A DNA stretch of 64,000 nt, taken from positions 1-64,000 of the forward strand of contig JAPYMA010000649.1 of assembly GCA_035041965.1 (NCBI GenBank), in the 5' to 3' direction. The notes under the pieces were generated by a model that was not told where the DNA came from, made no database searches, and was given only the letters and a program-made list of their open reading frames with translations. This document shows, in pieces, positions 12,801 through 27,800 of this stretch. The translations under genes and the position numbers were made by a program. This DNA is from Anisakis pegreffii. Its lineage: Eukaryota; Nematoda; Chromadorea; Rhabditida; Anisakidae. Within the stretch, counting starts at the first letter, position 1. Every line of letters begins with the position of its first letter.

Positions 12801-15800
12801 TCATTGCTAATATAAAACTTCTTAAATTTGAATAGTCCGTACTTAAGCAAAGTTAAAATATGAGACTTCAAGAAATTAAACACAAGCAGACGTGAGCTAA
12901 AACACCAAGTGAATCAAACAGAAAGGAAGTTGATGAATATTTCGCAAAGAAAAATTAGTGTAACGAACCTCGTTTGGTACTGCCAATCAAGTTAATCGCC
13001 CAAAAGGCGACACCTCGAACACTTAAAACTGGACATTGTTCTGCGTAACGACAAATTATTGGAACTGTTTCAGCAGGTAATATATTAAGGGCAGCTGAAA
13101 GTTTCATCCATTACCAAACGTTTAATTACGCCAAGAGAATGCTTATTCTCGAAGTATGATCTGACTCGGCCGTACAGGATAATGTTTAAATTATGAACAA
13201 AACGATGATTTGTGGGAATATCGTGAATGAAGAAACAATTTCTTACTTGAACTAGAAGATCCAGCAATATGAGCCAATGCAAGGATGGCACCTTTGACAT
13301 TGCGTAATTGATCGATTTCAACACTAACTGGCCATTCTCTCAAGTATTTTAATAACCTCTCAATGTCACCACTTTGCGCTAATATTTGCTGTCCACTTGG
13401 ATGGAGTGCCAGTTGACCATAAAAATGAACTGGTAATGGAACAGATCGTCTCGATGATCTGCAGTATTACACAGTGATCATCCGTTCCAAATAGTGAACA
13501 CATATTTACTATCACGAGATGCAATTTTCCCATGTTTTTCGAAAGGGACCTATTTAATAGATTTTCCATGATGGAGAAGAGGCTGCTAAAAATTCAAAGA
13601 CAAACATGCGAATAAGGCTTCTGAACAGGTGAATTGATATCTAACCCCGGTTTGGATAATCATTTCAAGCTGGCAGAAAATCATAGATTTATCCATGAAC
13701 TTCGTATTAAAGTGAACGAAATCTTGCTTTCGAATTGGAAGGGAAAGGTACATTTAAGACATTTTGGGTGATGTATTGCAGGAGGGGACTGGTCAAGGAA
13801 ATAGGGTAAACATACACATCTTTTCAAATAAAAACAGCTATCATATTATGCACCATAAAAGGTTTACCAACATCTTATATAATAATTCTTGGAGCTGTAT
13901 GAATAGTGATGAATAGCAGCTATACCGTATCCCTTTAGATACAATCACGCCTCTACACTAAAGCTGCCTTATCCTGGCAGCGCGAGAGATGGAGATCCAC
14001 TCTCAACCGAACAGCTCTACCTTGAATGAATGGCCTCTTCCTTCCCCCTTAGTAGGATTTAGTTCTTCACCGCAGTAATTCTTTTCGGCATGTGCAAGAA
14101 ACCTTACAGCGAAAATATCATGAGAAATAAAAGTTTCACACTGAATGCGATTCCTACTAAAGTTCTCTGAAAAATGAAAAGCTCGAGGCTGATATATAAG
14201 TCAGGTTATATACGCATATGAATAACGATTATTGTTTATTTCATCTGCAGCTACAACGGCAATAAATGACTGCAATCGCAACAATAAATACCTATCATTT
14301 GAAATTCGAGCGAAACGACCGTCCAGTGATCTTTTCATGTTGAGTAATGCCACTTTCATATCCTCATCAATTATGTCAACGTAACGCGCATTGAACTGCT
14401 GAAATATTGATGTTTACCACAATACTATTTCGTTGTCATATAAATAATGCTGCTTAAAAGCATACATATACGTAATACCGGTTCGAATTTTGTCAAAAAC
14501 CAAACAAGGTTGGATTTTCATTGTGAAGAAAACTTGATATCTCAAAGATTCAATGGTTCTTTTACATGTTGGTCAAGTCCTTAAGCGCAAGGAAATATTT
14601 AAGAATAAGAATAACCAGAAACCAATTGAATAAGATGTTATAAGATGATGCAAGATCGCGAGTTCGAGTTCCGTCGGTTGAACAAATTTTAATGTAAGCT
14701 AAATGATGGGAATCGATTGTTATAAAGAGGAGGAACCTTTCTCCATATATTAAATGTCATTTGCACATCATCGGGGTTCAGCTGAACGTATTCTTCATTC
14801 GCAAACAAATGTGTTTTCAGCATAACACCTGCATCGCCAAGTGCATCTAGACGAACTTTTTTCAAGAGCGTAACACTGTCTGGATAGAACTGAAACATTG
14901 TGACTTGATAACGTACAATTCTACATTCTATTTCGATGTAAAATAATGTATCTCGAATATGATTCACAGTCATCAAACTCTCAACGAAAAGCATAGTTTC
15001 TGAAGTAAAGAAGTAGAGTGGTACAATATTTTAATACTGAAACAGAGCATACAGGCATCCAACGATGAAGCAGTCGTACAGCATGCCTAACAACCTTCGG
15101 AGACGGATCGGAAAGCTGTGCTAAAAGAAGACTCATACCCCAATCTTCGAAATTCAATAGCTCATGAGACGCAAGAACACCAAGAAAACGAGTTGACCAC
15201 TTCCTTGCAGCCTACAATGAGCAACAATTACACTTCAGCAGAGATTTAATACGGCCAGTTTCTCCATTTCAATTAAACCTGCATCATGAAACGCACTGAA
15301 CTGAAATTAAAAATTCCACATCAATAACAAGATGTCAATATTTAATACAGTAAATATCTGAGAGAAGTTCTCCTCTCAACAAAAACTGAGAGAAGTTCTC
15401 CTCTCAACAAATACATTCATTAGGTCCCACTCTGAAAATGGAACATGACAAGCTATCATTCAGAATAATTTGATTGAAACTTCGATGCGAGTAGGCAAAA
15501 AGATGAAGGGATTTGAAGAGGATATCATCCACACATATGAATACTCGAAGAAAAAACTGTAAACTGCTTAAACAGGCCTGACCAACGAATGATCCGCAAT
15601 AGCTACTGAAATTATGCATACGTGAATGCGATGCACAAGATATCTAGAATCCTTGCAAGCAACGAAACGGGATGATGTAGTTTACGTTTTGATGACTTAC
15701 ACACAATGTTCACCTCATCCTTGGGCGGCTGATAATGAATTTTGAACGTCATTCGAATTTGTGCATTCGTTTAAAACCATTGCTCACCCAATTACGTTCA

Positions 15801-18800
15801 AAATTTATACTTTGGTATCTATTGAAATATTAAGGGTTTAGTAATGTTCATTGGGAGGTTACTTTTTGATCGGATGGGAAGGGACGGGGGGGGGAGGGAT
15901 AAATCCGGAAGTAGGACGACAATTCAATGCAGTTTTAAAGAGGGGTCATCTTCTCGATACACACAACTGTGGTTGGTCGAGGATGAAATCAGGATCCGAG
16001 GACCCCCCACTTCGAAAGCACTCGAGGGTTGGGACAGGATCGGATTTTTTGACAAAAATATTGAACAACTAGCAGTAGTGAGCTACTCTAGGATATCTCT
16101 TTTCTGTGCCTCTCGGCAGTGCCTTCTAAGACGTACTACTCGTTCTCTATTTTTCCTTATCACTCTTAATTTTTTGATCGCGATGTTTTCACTTCATCAC
16201 CTGGTTATCGTTACTCTGCTTGTTTTTCTCTTTTCATTTGTTGCACACCACTCATCTTGAAAATTTGATAATAACCACTATATTAACAGAACTAAAAATA
16301 GCGAAAATGAATTTCAAATTTTTGTAAAAAATTTGCAAAAAAAACTGAAGTATAGGGAAATACGACGTCAGTATTTTCAAAAACTTCGAAAACTAATAAA
16401 ATTGTTGGATGGAGCGTACTAAAACTCAATGTTTCGATGCATTATTTGTTTGTAACCCACAAGTTTTTTTTTTGCTATATTAATTTGGCCAGGGAGCAAT
16501 TTTGTGTTGGTCAGGCCTGAATTATGATGCAGGCATTAACCTCATTCGTGGATGTTAGTGCTTTTTGCAGAACAACTCTTGCTAAACTATTGCCAACCGA
16601 ATAATCCAAACATGAAACAATCAATTTCACATATTCCACCGACGCTGTGGTCGTCATCAAGCCAACAAATCTGCAACCCATTCATTCTTTTAGTAATGCA
16701 TCCAAACAGTATTTACCTATTTTGTGAGCATTTCCACTGCTATGCTAGTTATACAATAATGACACAAACTACAAACCGTACGTCTTACAACATTGTGCTG
16801 CCGGGAAGGGAAAAAGTCGGAGACGAAATTTGCGGCCGGAGAACCCGAAAATGCGTCGCCTTGAAAAATGCCAGGAACGGGGTCCTCGTTGTCCACAACA
16901 CACTATCTTGTATTGTCAAGACAACCAACCATCTACCCTAACAACCAGCGCCAATCACAATGATTATATTTTGATAATCAAAAAACCTTCATCAACTTTG
17001 CTAGATGATGTTCCGCAGTCGAATCTCATGAGAACACTTGTTCTCTTCTAATTAATAATTCTTCAGACAATTAGCTAAATGAATACGCTTTGCTGTAATG
17101 GATAACATCATAACTAGTATTGAACCGCGATAATCCTGCACTCAATTTTTGTTGAGTTGTTCACATGGATTATTCGTGCATTGAAAACGGATCGAATGCA
17201 TGCATTTCTTTACATTTCTTCATATTTATACAGATCATTCCAGACGGATAGAAGAAATGAATTCGGAAAGAGGGGAAGTGATAAACGTATTTGGGTCGGG
17301 TCACCGCGGGTCATCATCCTATCAACCACACTTGTTCATTGTGTTTTGTGCTTGTTGATTCGACGAAATGAATAAATGTTATCGTGAAAGATAACTGTGT
17401 GCATCTTACTTGGATAACTGTCACTTATTTCCTCGACCAATTCACTTTACACAACAATTCACTTTTGTACACAACAACAATTCTTCAATCATTTCATTAT
17501 CAGCATTTATTACAATAACAACTTCGGAAATTTTATTTGGTTTTAAACTGGATTATATAACATGACGTTTCCGCAATCAATGAACTGCTTTTTTCCTAAA
17601 TCCGATGAATGTGAGGACAATCAACTACATATATACTTATAAATCATATCCAACGGAAGTGGGAAACTAATAAAGCAAAGGCATATTCAGTTCTACTTAC
17701 ACGCTGCATAAGTGTGGCGGTAGTCAGATCGGGGCATTACATTTATATAACATAACGGTGGAAGGGGGACTTAGGTTGAGGCCTAGACCAGAACTGAGGT
17801 ATCTATTATACCAGTGGTTCTTATAGTCCATGGGGTGGTAACTGAAGGGATCGGTAAACTAATCTTTCGTGCTGGTGTTATGTTGTGATGGAACGCCACT
17901 GTGATGGTATTTGTTCACTCAAGAATCACTCATGGCAAGACTCTTCTTTATCCTATTTTCTGAGTATGTTCAGTTTGTCTGGGCCTGAACAAAAGTCAGT
18001 TTGAAGTAATCACAAGTATTCCGCAAGTTTTTCAATACTCTGGCTGACATCGTTTCTCATGAGCTGTAGGAATTGATTGAGTTTTTTGGTGCGGCAGAAA
18101 AGATCATTGGTTTGGTGCGAGAAGAGCGAGTATTTCTGCACTCATTCACTATTATTATTCGGTTGCACTGAAAAGTTTTGGTGAGCTTTCGAATCATTTC
18201 ATATAATGGGATTTTTGGTTTGTAAATGAATTTTTTTGAACGAAGTAACTGCTCAACTGTGACACAGGTATCTGGTTTGTATCAAAGGGTATTACGCTGT
18301 GATGGGTGTGTTGTGGGAGTTCTAGATTGAACATTATTGCATTCATATTCATGAATTAAATACTTGGGCAAGTTGTTGTTTTTAAGCGTTTTCCAAGATC
18401 GCATTTGTAGAAATAGCAAGTTCTTGAAGGGGATAGAGGAGGGGAGGAGGGTAATGACGGATTGCTAAACCATCAAAGAGATAGTGAAGCCCACAAGTGT
18501 GAGCATCATTATATTAAACAAACAGATGGTGCTCTGGTAAGAGCCTCACCCTAACTTAAGCACGAATGTAATACACCGCGATATCCCGCTCTGAATTAGG
18601 CCCTTTGATACATAATGAAATTTGAAGCTTTTAAACAATGCGCGCGCCATCTGGGTAATTTGCACAGCATTAATAATAAGACTGAAAGTCGCAGCCATTC
18701 ATATGATAGTCAAATTAACCTCTATAATTTTGTTGAGGAAGGTGCCCTAGAATGAAGTGTGGCAACCGATCAGGACAGGCACTGCCTACTATCTATCCAC

Positions 18801-21800
18801 TAATCTAAACCTGCGTGCACTATCGTTAAAGAAATCGAATTGGATCGAATGAAATCAACTCGAATTAATTTGATTTCACTTTGCATCCTTCACATTCCCT
18901 TCCCATCCTTCATAAAGACATGCATCAATTCGGATATGTTCTATCTGTAAAGATGACTTCACTTTAAAGACACCCCTCTTTCTTTCTGAACATACCTTCC
19001 TATTTAATAAAACACTCGACGTATCCATTCATTTATCCATTTGCATCACCAATCAACTTCAACCAATCCATATTACTCATTCTTATTCGTTCTCCTCTCT
19101 TTCCACTACCCTCATTTTTTAATAAATGAACTTTCATTTCATTATTAAATTTACAGTTATTACTTTTTTATTGTTGCTTTACATTAAGACATCTATTCTA
19201 AGTAAGCTTTATCTCATCCATTTATTTCATCATAAAACCACACTATTCGCAGTCTTGTTTGTATACACTTCGCTGGCAAGCTTGTCAAAAATTGTAAACG
19301 CAGGACTTGATTTATTATTGAAAAATATTCATTCACCGATTGTGATGCTTACTAAATGAGCATGCTCATAACTAATTGAATCAGCTTTTTAATTGAAACG
19401 CATCGATCATGTGCTTAAAATAACACATGGCTTCATTCATCAAAACATGGACTGCATTCATGTCAATTCGAATTTTCGCCGTTTCATATGAAGTGACTGC
19501 TTTCAGCGCTCTTACTGTAGATTGTTTATGTTATTAGAAAATGAGTAAATTATCTGACAGAAGCGTACGTGCTGTAAAGTACTTTTTCACCCCTCCTCGT
19601 TGAAATTCAATACATGTGTTGATCGAATAGTTTCTTTTTTTTACTTAGAACATGGAGAACAAAATACTGGTCACAAACAATATTTCTGAATTTGACTGGT
19701 ACATGAGTGAGTAAGTTTGCATCTTAAATGGATGGGATTATTAGAATGCATTAGTATAAGTGTTTTGAAGTGTAATGATGAGTGAATATAACTGCGAAAT
19801 TTGATCAATTCAACAAAACTAGATGAGATTAGAATAATTCCGACTGAACAGAATACGGAAACTGATGAAAGAATGGTAATGCTACGGTGAGAAAACGAAC
19901 GGATCACCGTACCATCATTCACTTTTGTTATAAATACAAGTATATTTTGGATATATAACCGTCTATTCATCGATAGATGTATCGGTTTGTTTTCATTCGC
20001 TGAGTGATGCGTAAGAAACGATACGATTGAAAGAATTCTCTCAAAAAGGCATCGTCGAATTACACTTAAGAAACGATTAGATCAAAACAGAACAAGAAAA
20101 CATAACTACGCTCACATTCAGTTCCTTGATTATCCAAATTAACACTTTCATTCTTTCAAACACTAATCAAACTATTCAAAAAATTTATTCAAAACAAAAG
20201 TGTTACCAAACGGAACTCATTATTCTGCGCATTTATTACGATTAGATTCCACTCCCGCTCTGATTATTCTAATCTGTGCCACAACGACGTTGCGAGAGTG
20301 AAAGGATTACTGAAGGCAGGGAAAGAATTTCATACTACAAACAGCCTCTGTCTACATGTTTAAAAATTCCAATCTAATCGAGTTCATGTGTTAACACGGA
20401 CACGTATTATTGTGAAATAGGATTATTATAAAACTACTGAAAAAAAAGGTCTCCAAAAAGCATCTTTGGAACAGTCACACACTGAGAGCATTACATTATA
20501 TTTGTCTTACAATCACTCGTCATTTCATTATTCATCCTAGATTTCCATAAATTAAAACTCATCTGATTTTGAAACGTCTTTTGACAAATGAATCTTTGGT
20601 CAAGATGAGTGTTTTGCAGATTTCAAATGAATTTGTTTATCTTAGTACAATTCAGCTGATCTCTCGGCAACCCTTCACTCCTCTGAATGATCAGAATTTT
20701 GGGAGCAACAGCAGTTTTGTCAAGATATATGAGACTGAAGAATGGAAGTGCAGTATATTATGATGGTTCTCAAAACATTTTCAAAATTAGATGATTTATG
20801 AGTTCAAAAAATCAACCAGAAGTATGATCGTCGAATACACTTAAATTACACCGAAATAACTATGGCATTATTTTCAACGAGAATAATATAAATAAATCTT
20901 GTTCGGTCCTACTGTATAAGGGTCGATTATAATTATTATTATGAGAAGTAAAAATCTGAAAATTCATAGCATTCACCGAAGACTGTTCTACTATATATAA
21001 GGTTGATATGTATTGGTGAATACAACTTCTCCAAAACTAAATTTTATCTGTTCCTATTTATGTGATGGGATCAAAGAAGCGATGCATGATAACGACGTAT
21101 ATTGTGAAAACGAAAAAGTCGTCCAGTACGTAAAAAATGAGTATGTAATATATGCATTATATATCCACATCATGTCCATCCATTTTCATTGTATTGTTTC
21201 ATGTTACAGATATGGAACCATAGATGCCCATCACCAAAAATGTGATCTTCTGAAGACTGTTCATGTCAACGATATAAGAACGTAGGGCACATGCGTTACG
21301 AATTGAGCCCCGAAAAGACATGCTTTATTTTCAGCCTAAATAAAAAGTTTATTCGCGCTAATTATACAGGGTGAATCAAAAATAGCACGGCGGTTTCAAA
21401 TTGTCATAAAACGGCAAAGAAATGTTTTGCAAATATTCATGTTATGAGGTTTTGGCACATTGTGTTATGAAACTTTAAAAATATTCGTTAATTTCTTCAT
21501 CGTTCAATTTATGGCCTTAAAAATTTTCAATTTTCGGCTTTTTTTCGCGAGACTTTAGGTTTTTTCACTTCCTTTTTAGATTATTCACTTTTTTCCAGAT
21601 TATGATGAACATCGTACGTTCGTTGCCGAAATGTTTTTCAAGAAACAGGAATCTGTGATTGTAACACAACGTGCGTTTCGTAGGCGCTTCCTGCGTGGTC
21701 AGTATCGTCTCGTGCTTGCTTCAAGCACGATTTTGCTATGGATTGCAAAATTCAGAGCCACCGGATCAAAACCGCGCAGGAAGCGCCTGCGAAACGCACG

Positions 21801-24800
21801 TTGCGTTGCAATCACACATTCCTGGTTCTTGAAAAACATTTCGACAACAACGCACAATGTTAATCTGTCCATTCCATAATCTGGAAAAAGTGAATCTCGA
21901 GAAAAAAAAGCTGAAAATTGAAAATCTCGAAGGTCGTAAATTGAACGATGAAGAAATTAACCAATATTTTTTAAACAAGCGTTGACGTACTTTTTATAGC
22001 AATGTGCCAAAACTTCATAATATGAATATTTGCAAAAGAAAAAAAGTTTTGCTAATTATACATTTCACTGCCTTTCTATGACAAGTTGAAACCGCCTGTA
22101 TAAGCATTTCAGGTGGTTGTGTTACGATCGCATTAATATGCAATCGCTTCATCTAATAACCATCGCCAAAAATAGTTGATCGAATATTTCCGAACGTTGA
22201 GCCAATTTTTGGAATAGCGATTCGTTGATGCCACTCAACGATTAAATCAAGAACATGTTTAACAACCAGCTTCACATCACGTCAACTTTAAGTGCATCTC
22301 AGTGTTCTTCCCCCTAGATAACAATTCAGTCTCACCAACTAGCAGTAACCATTCAATCATGATTCCAGCGAAAAGATGCTATCAAGAGCATAAATGTCAT
22401 CTATTCGTTCATTCAATCAAATGTCTCGAGTGTCATTAAGCGATATATAAATACCAAATTTGACAAATTCCTTAAATTCGCTTCATTTCAGAAATGAATT
22501 TAGCAAGTTATCATTTCTCAATGATAATTACTATCTTGATATGTTCGGTTGATGCAGATTTACCAAGTTGCGAACGTGCAAAATGTCACCATTGTCAAGT
22601 GGATTTTATCGCTAAAATGTGTCCGAGAACGTGTCAACCGTGCCCCAAACCAATTGTTAAAACGGTAAAAATGCATTCTACAAATAAACTTTGTCATACA
22701 AATATCTAGAAATAACTGTTTGTATTCAAAAACATCAACAAATGTACATTTCCAAAGGATTTTGATTAAACATACAAATGTTTTTCAAAGACTATGAAAT
22801 GTGCATTGTAACGATTGATCAACAAATGCAAAATTTCAGCACAGCAATAAATTTGCGAATGCTAAAAGGATAGCACTTGCTGCATCAGTTAGATCAGAGC
22901 TGAATGTAGACGAAAAGGTGCAAGTATCATCGCAGCAGCAACAGCACGCAACTAATGCAGTCCCTCAACAACCACTATCACTGTCACAAGCAAAAACCAA
23001 ATCCACTTTCACCACAAACAACAACCCTATCAGTAAACAACTCTACCAGGAGCAATCCCAACCAAACCAGGTTACCTTAATTAAAATCACACCTTTTCAA
23101 TCAATTCATACTCATTAGTGCATTCCTCATTCATGATCGCTTACCATAAGGCAGCTTTTATCTCTGATGTCTTATACAATAATAACAAGATTTTTGTTTC
23201 ACTGATTTAGCGTAGATAAATCCTTTGCCTTATCTGATTTCATCCCCTTCCTCACCTTATTCCGATGACCATTAATCTGTCCGGCATTGCGATTTTGCAT
23301 AAACGAAAAGAATATGGTTCATCTTTCTTATAGCTGACCTTTCAGTGAATTCGAGAATTGCGTTCTATGCTAACAGTTGTGTTAACTCTTGAAATACTGC
23401 ATTCTCAGTAGACACCCTTAATATTCATTCAAAAAATTAAATGAAGTTTCAATATTTACAGTACTGACTCGAAAACGTTTTCCTCAATTATCTTTTCTAA
23501 AGTTAATTTTCATATTGAATTCATCAGTGATGGTAAGAAAAACAGTGTAAAAAAATTTTTCCGATTCCTGTTGTACCAACAAAAGTGGTTTATCATTTGT
23601 TCTATGCTTTTCAATATGGCACTGAGTGTTCCTCCTTGAGCCTTTTGAAATTGCTCATTACTGTGCTTACTCAACTGTATTTCTTGAAATACTCTCTTGA
23701 TATTGATTTATTTAATACTGATTAGTGGTGATGGTAACCGACCGAACTCGGTCGGATCCCACAATTCTGAATTTATCGGTGATGTGAATAATGCACACTG
23801 GTGATGGTATCCGAACGACAGTCGGTTGGAAAAATTCGACAATTTCGGTTGGAATTCCGACGGTCGGATTCCGACCGAGCAATTTGGAAAGTCGGTTAGA
23901 ATTCCGACTGTCGGAATGATGAAATGCCAGTTCGGTCGGATTCCGACCGATGAAAATTTCGTTCGGGTCCCATCACTAATGCATACTAACTAGTGACCAG
24001 GCTAAAAGGACATACAGATCCTCAGAAAATGAGAAAAAAAGAGCAGTATCATGAGTAAACCATGTTTGACTGCACAAGTGAAAAAACGCCATGCATGAAG
24101 CAATTCGACGTTGAGATGCGTCACAAGTGATCGGTAGATTCTTGGGAGATGTTCGGAAAGAATGACTCGCTCTTTGGTGTGAAAAAGCTCTTGTCGACAC
24201 CCGAGGACTGGAAAGGTGTACAACAAACGTTCGTTCATGAGTTATTCATCAGGAACACCTTGACGGGAGATAAGGATAAAACGACTGGCCAATCGAGATT
24301 GACCTCAGTCTCGGGTCACTCCAGACACTTTGAAGTGAAGTCAGCGCTTCAGCTTTAGCTCATATACAGCCACAGCTCATAACATGTTGACACTTTTCCA
24401 GTCTGTTAACTGGAAAAATGAAACAATAAATGAAATGATGAATATGTTTGAAGCGATAAACAACAGTTTAATTTCTCCTCAAAAGTGCACCAAGAGCATA
24501 TAGATTTAGCAATAGCTCCAGTTCAAAAAATTGCCATTACGCATATTCGATAAAACCCAGCTGTTTCGTTGTTACTAATAACGTAAAAACGTTTCAGTTT
24601 TTTAACGATAAATTTTTCTATTTGTCTTTTTGTTGTTTTATCGTTATTTTCGTAATAAAGCGATAATGTCAAGAAAAACCTACAACAAATGCAGACGGCT
24701 ACATGTCTGATGTTCGAAGCACTCGTAAAATTGATTGTAAGTCACATTTCGGATGCGACTCCAATGAAATGATGTTAACACCAATGATGTAGACTCGCGA

Positions 24801-27800
24801 ATTTTTACCCGCTTACTTGTGCTCATTTTCATGTCTCACCGATTCCAACTGGCTCGGCTCCACCTCATTACAACTGCCGAGCTAGCTGTAAGAGATTCGC
24901 GAGCATCTTAACCACTCATCAATCATACTGGCTCGGCTCGCCAGCCAGTATAATTCTCAAGCTTAAACCCAAGCTTAAAACAGGCTAAAATACAGCTGAA
25001 CTTATACGAAGTTTCCAGGTTCTTATTAAGTTTATGCAGGTTCTCTTCAAGACATTGAGCGTTCTCCTCAGTAACATTTCTAATCAGTTTATTCTACCTT
25101 TCATCCGTACTCAGAATCTTATTTTCACTTATTCAGTTTCTCATTTATTTCTTCATTCACTAGCAATGTCAGTCGAGGCCAGAATAACGCCTTGCTTGTG
25201 CTGTGAAACAAAACTAATTCAAAAAATGGCTGGTCAGCCAATAAACTTAAGTTGATCTCAAAGAGACTGCATACTCGAATTGCACTATGTTTTTTTCGTT
25301 TGAACGATGCATCCGTTTCAAATTAGTAAAAACCAGGTAAAGGAAGTGTGAAATAATTGCTGAAACAAAGTTGTTTCCCGCTTTCGCATCTTCTCCAGCG
25401 ATGTACTAAAGCACTTAGTTTAGCGAAGAAGTGTAACGACGATGACGCCAAGGTCGATATACACTCCATCAGCATCAAACACAACGGAACTTGCCAGTCA
25501 TGCTTCTTCTGCAGCACAAAAGCAGCACAATAATCAGTCATCACTACCAACCATTGATCCTCAAAACCAATCACTATCAAAAGCACAACCACGATACAAA
25601 CAGCAAGTGAGCACTACAACGCTTGTCAATCACAACACCAACCAATTAATCCTTCGCTTGCTATCAACTCACCAATATTACTATACCCTCATCATTCTTC
25701 ACTTTTTCAAATGCTGTCTTTTCACTGCACATTCTCATTAACTACTCATACTTTCCTTCAACAATACTTACCTCTTATCTGTCAATAACCAAACTGTTTC
25801 AACGCTTGTTTTACTGCCAAAAAGTGCTTACCGAAGGAAGACACTCAGGACCTTATTATAACTGGGTGACACATACCAAAATATAGCTCTATCAGAAAGA
25901 ATCAATCGTCTCACTATATGGCGCAGTTCTCAGGAACCTTCAAAGCCGCGATTAATAAATAGGAGATTAATTAAAATAATGAGTCACAGGTTGCTGCACA
26001 TAATCCAGACCGTAACATGAGAATTTTATTAGCAAGATGAACATTGAAAATTTTTGTTTTAATTTCAAACACTACAGCTCAATGTACTTTGAAATGAAAT
26101 CTGAATGTATGAAATGATTGCCTCAATTAGAACAACCCATAGGCCAAGCTGAATGACTCAAATTGATTCTCGGCTTATCCAGACGTAACTGACCGTTCAA
26201 CTGTCAAGTCAAAGAAACTCATTTGATGACTCAAGCTAAACATAACAATTGATCTGTTTTATGATTGTTTTATACTATTATACTCACTGAAAATTTATAC
26301 AGTGGATTTATTGACTTGTTTCAGGAAGGATTGATGTTTAAATTGTTTTTCAAATGAAACACAATAAAAAATATTATGAAGACACATGAGCATACGTATA
26401 TTTTAACAATTATATCGGATATATTACATCATATAATTTTGAATAATCTAACATAACTAATCATAATTTTCAAAACTCATTATATCAAATAACAACATTT
26501 TGTTATTCAATATCATCAAACAAATAATATTATTAAATATTCTTTCCATAACAAAAATACCGCAATTGTTGAATGATATTTGAACATAACGATAAGAGAT
26601 GAGTTCAGGCGGCAGCAATTCACCAACGAAATCAACAAGGACAACAGTTGCAGTCATCTCCGTTTATTCCGAACCAGTATCACTACCAGTCTATATCCTC
26701 ACCATACCAAAACCAGAATCAACTTCCAAATGAACCGCAACCTCAGTTCCAGACACAACAAATCACTGCTTTCCCCGTGTACAATCAAGCATCATTATTG
26801 CAGCCTCAGCCTCAATCACTACTATTCAATAATCCATTCAAAGCATTCTTTCCTCAACCACAATCATTCGAAGATACTCTTCATCGGGCAGTCACACCAT
26901 CACCCCTTTTCACTCCATTCACGTTCCCTACTTTCGCACCCATTCCATTTCTTCAGGTAAATCTTTAACTAACACCTCAACAACTACCTAACTTAGATTA
27001 GCTGAAATCAATTCACTTAATTGGTTACAGCAAACATTTCAGGTGACAGCAGCACCATCACCTCAAAAGACAGCTCTTCAGCTGACACAATCGCAGTCTG
27101 CATCATCCTTTCTACCATCACCGTCCTCACTTCAACTGCCACCTTTCAATCAGCAAGTGTCAGCACCTCATATCCCTCCACCACCCCCTCCACCCATCTC
27201 TTTACTCAATCAGTTCCCATTCAATCAAAATCAATTCCTTTCATCACAATCTCAACCTCAACAAATATTCTTCTCCCCACAGCAAATATTCCAGCCACAA
27301 CTTCCTCAAACACCAATTATACAACCACCCAATCAGCCAGCAATCAATCAACAAATACCCCAACTTGTATCATCAAATTCACAAACATCTCAACAGGTAT
27401 TCTCCATTCTATCAAGCAGTTTTTATCCCATCACTTTCATCATTAATAAGAATTCATTTTAGCAAATTAGTGTCACTCAGCAAACACCGTCAATTGCTGC
27501 CGTAAACGTACCACAAGAAATCGTATCACCTTCTCGAATCGAAACCAACATTGATCTTTCAAATATCAATATTGAGAAGACTTTCTATTCAACTGGTAAA
27601 GAAAAGCCTATTCCTATAACACAGGTAGAACAACCTCCAACATTACTGACAAAAGAGAAACGTGAATTTTTACTAATAACAACCTACATAATAATAAAGT
27701 AAGTTACAGTGTCCACGACAACCCAACTGGGAACCGTGCATCCCAAAGGATTTAGCCAATCAACGATTCAGCAGTTGTTGTCAGCGGCTCGGTGAGGGAT

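Noticed and set aside
14640..14690. GTTCGAGTTCC-containing sequence resembling a tRNA T-arm
   Set aside because: No acceptor stem, D-arm or anticodon arm could be fitted around it; it lies within a rict-1 intron.
15540..15735. Candidate rict-1 exon reading KLHHPVSLLARILDIL on the minus strand
   Set aside because: The neighbouring exon at 15543-15431 matches the Rictor family and joins in phase to the exon at 29402; including this segment breaks that match.
15844..17375. Plus-strand open frames of 72-138 codons in the large rict-1 intron
   Set aside because: No domain, no consistent splice links and a base composition suggesting repeat fragments.
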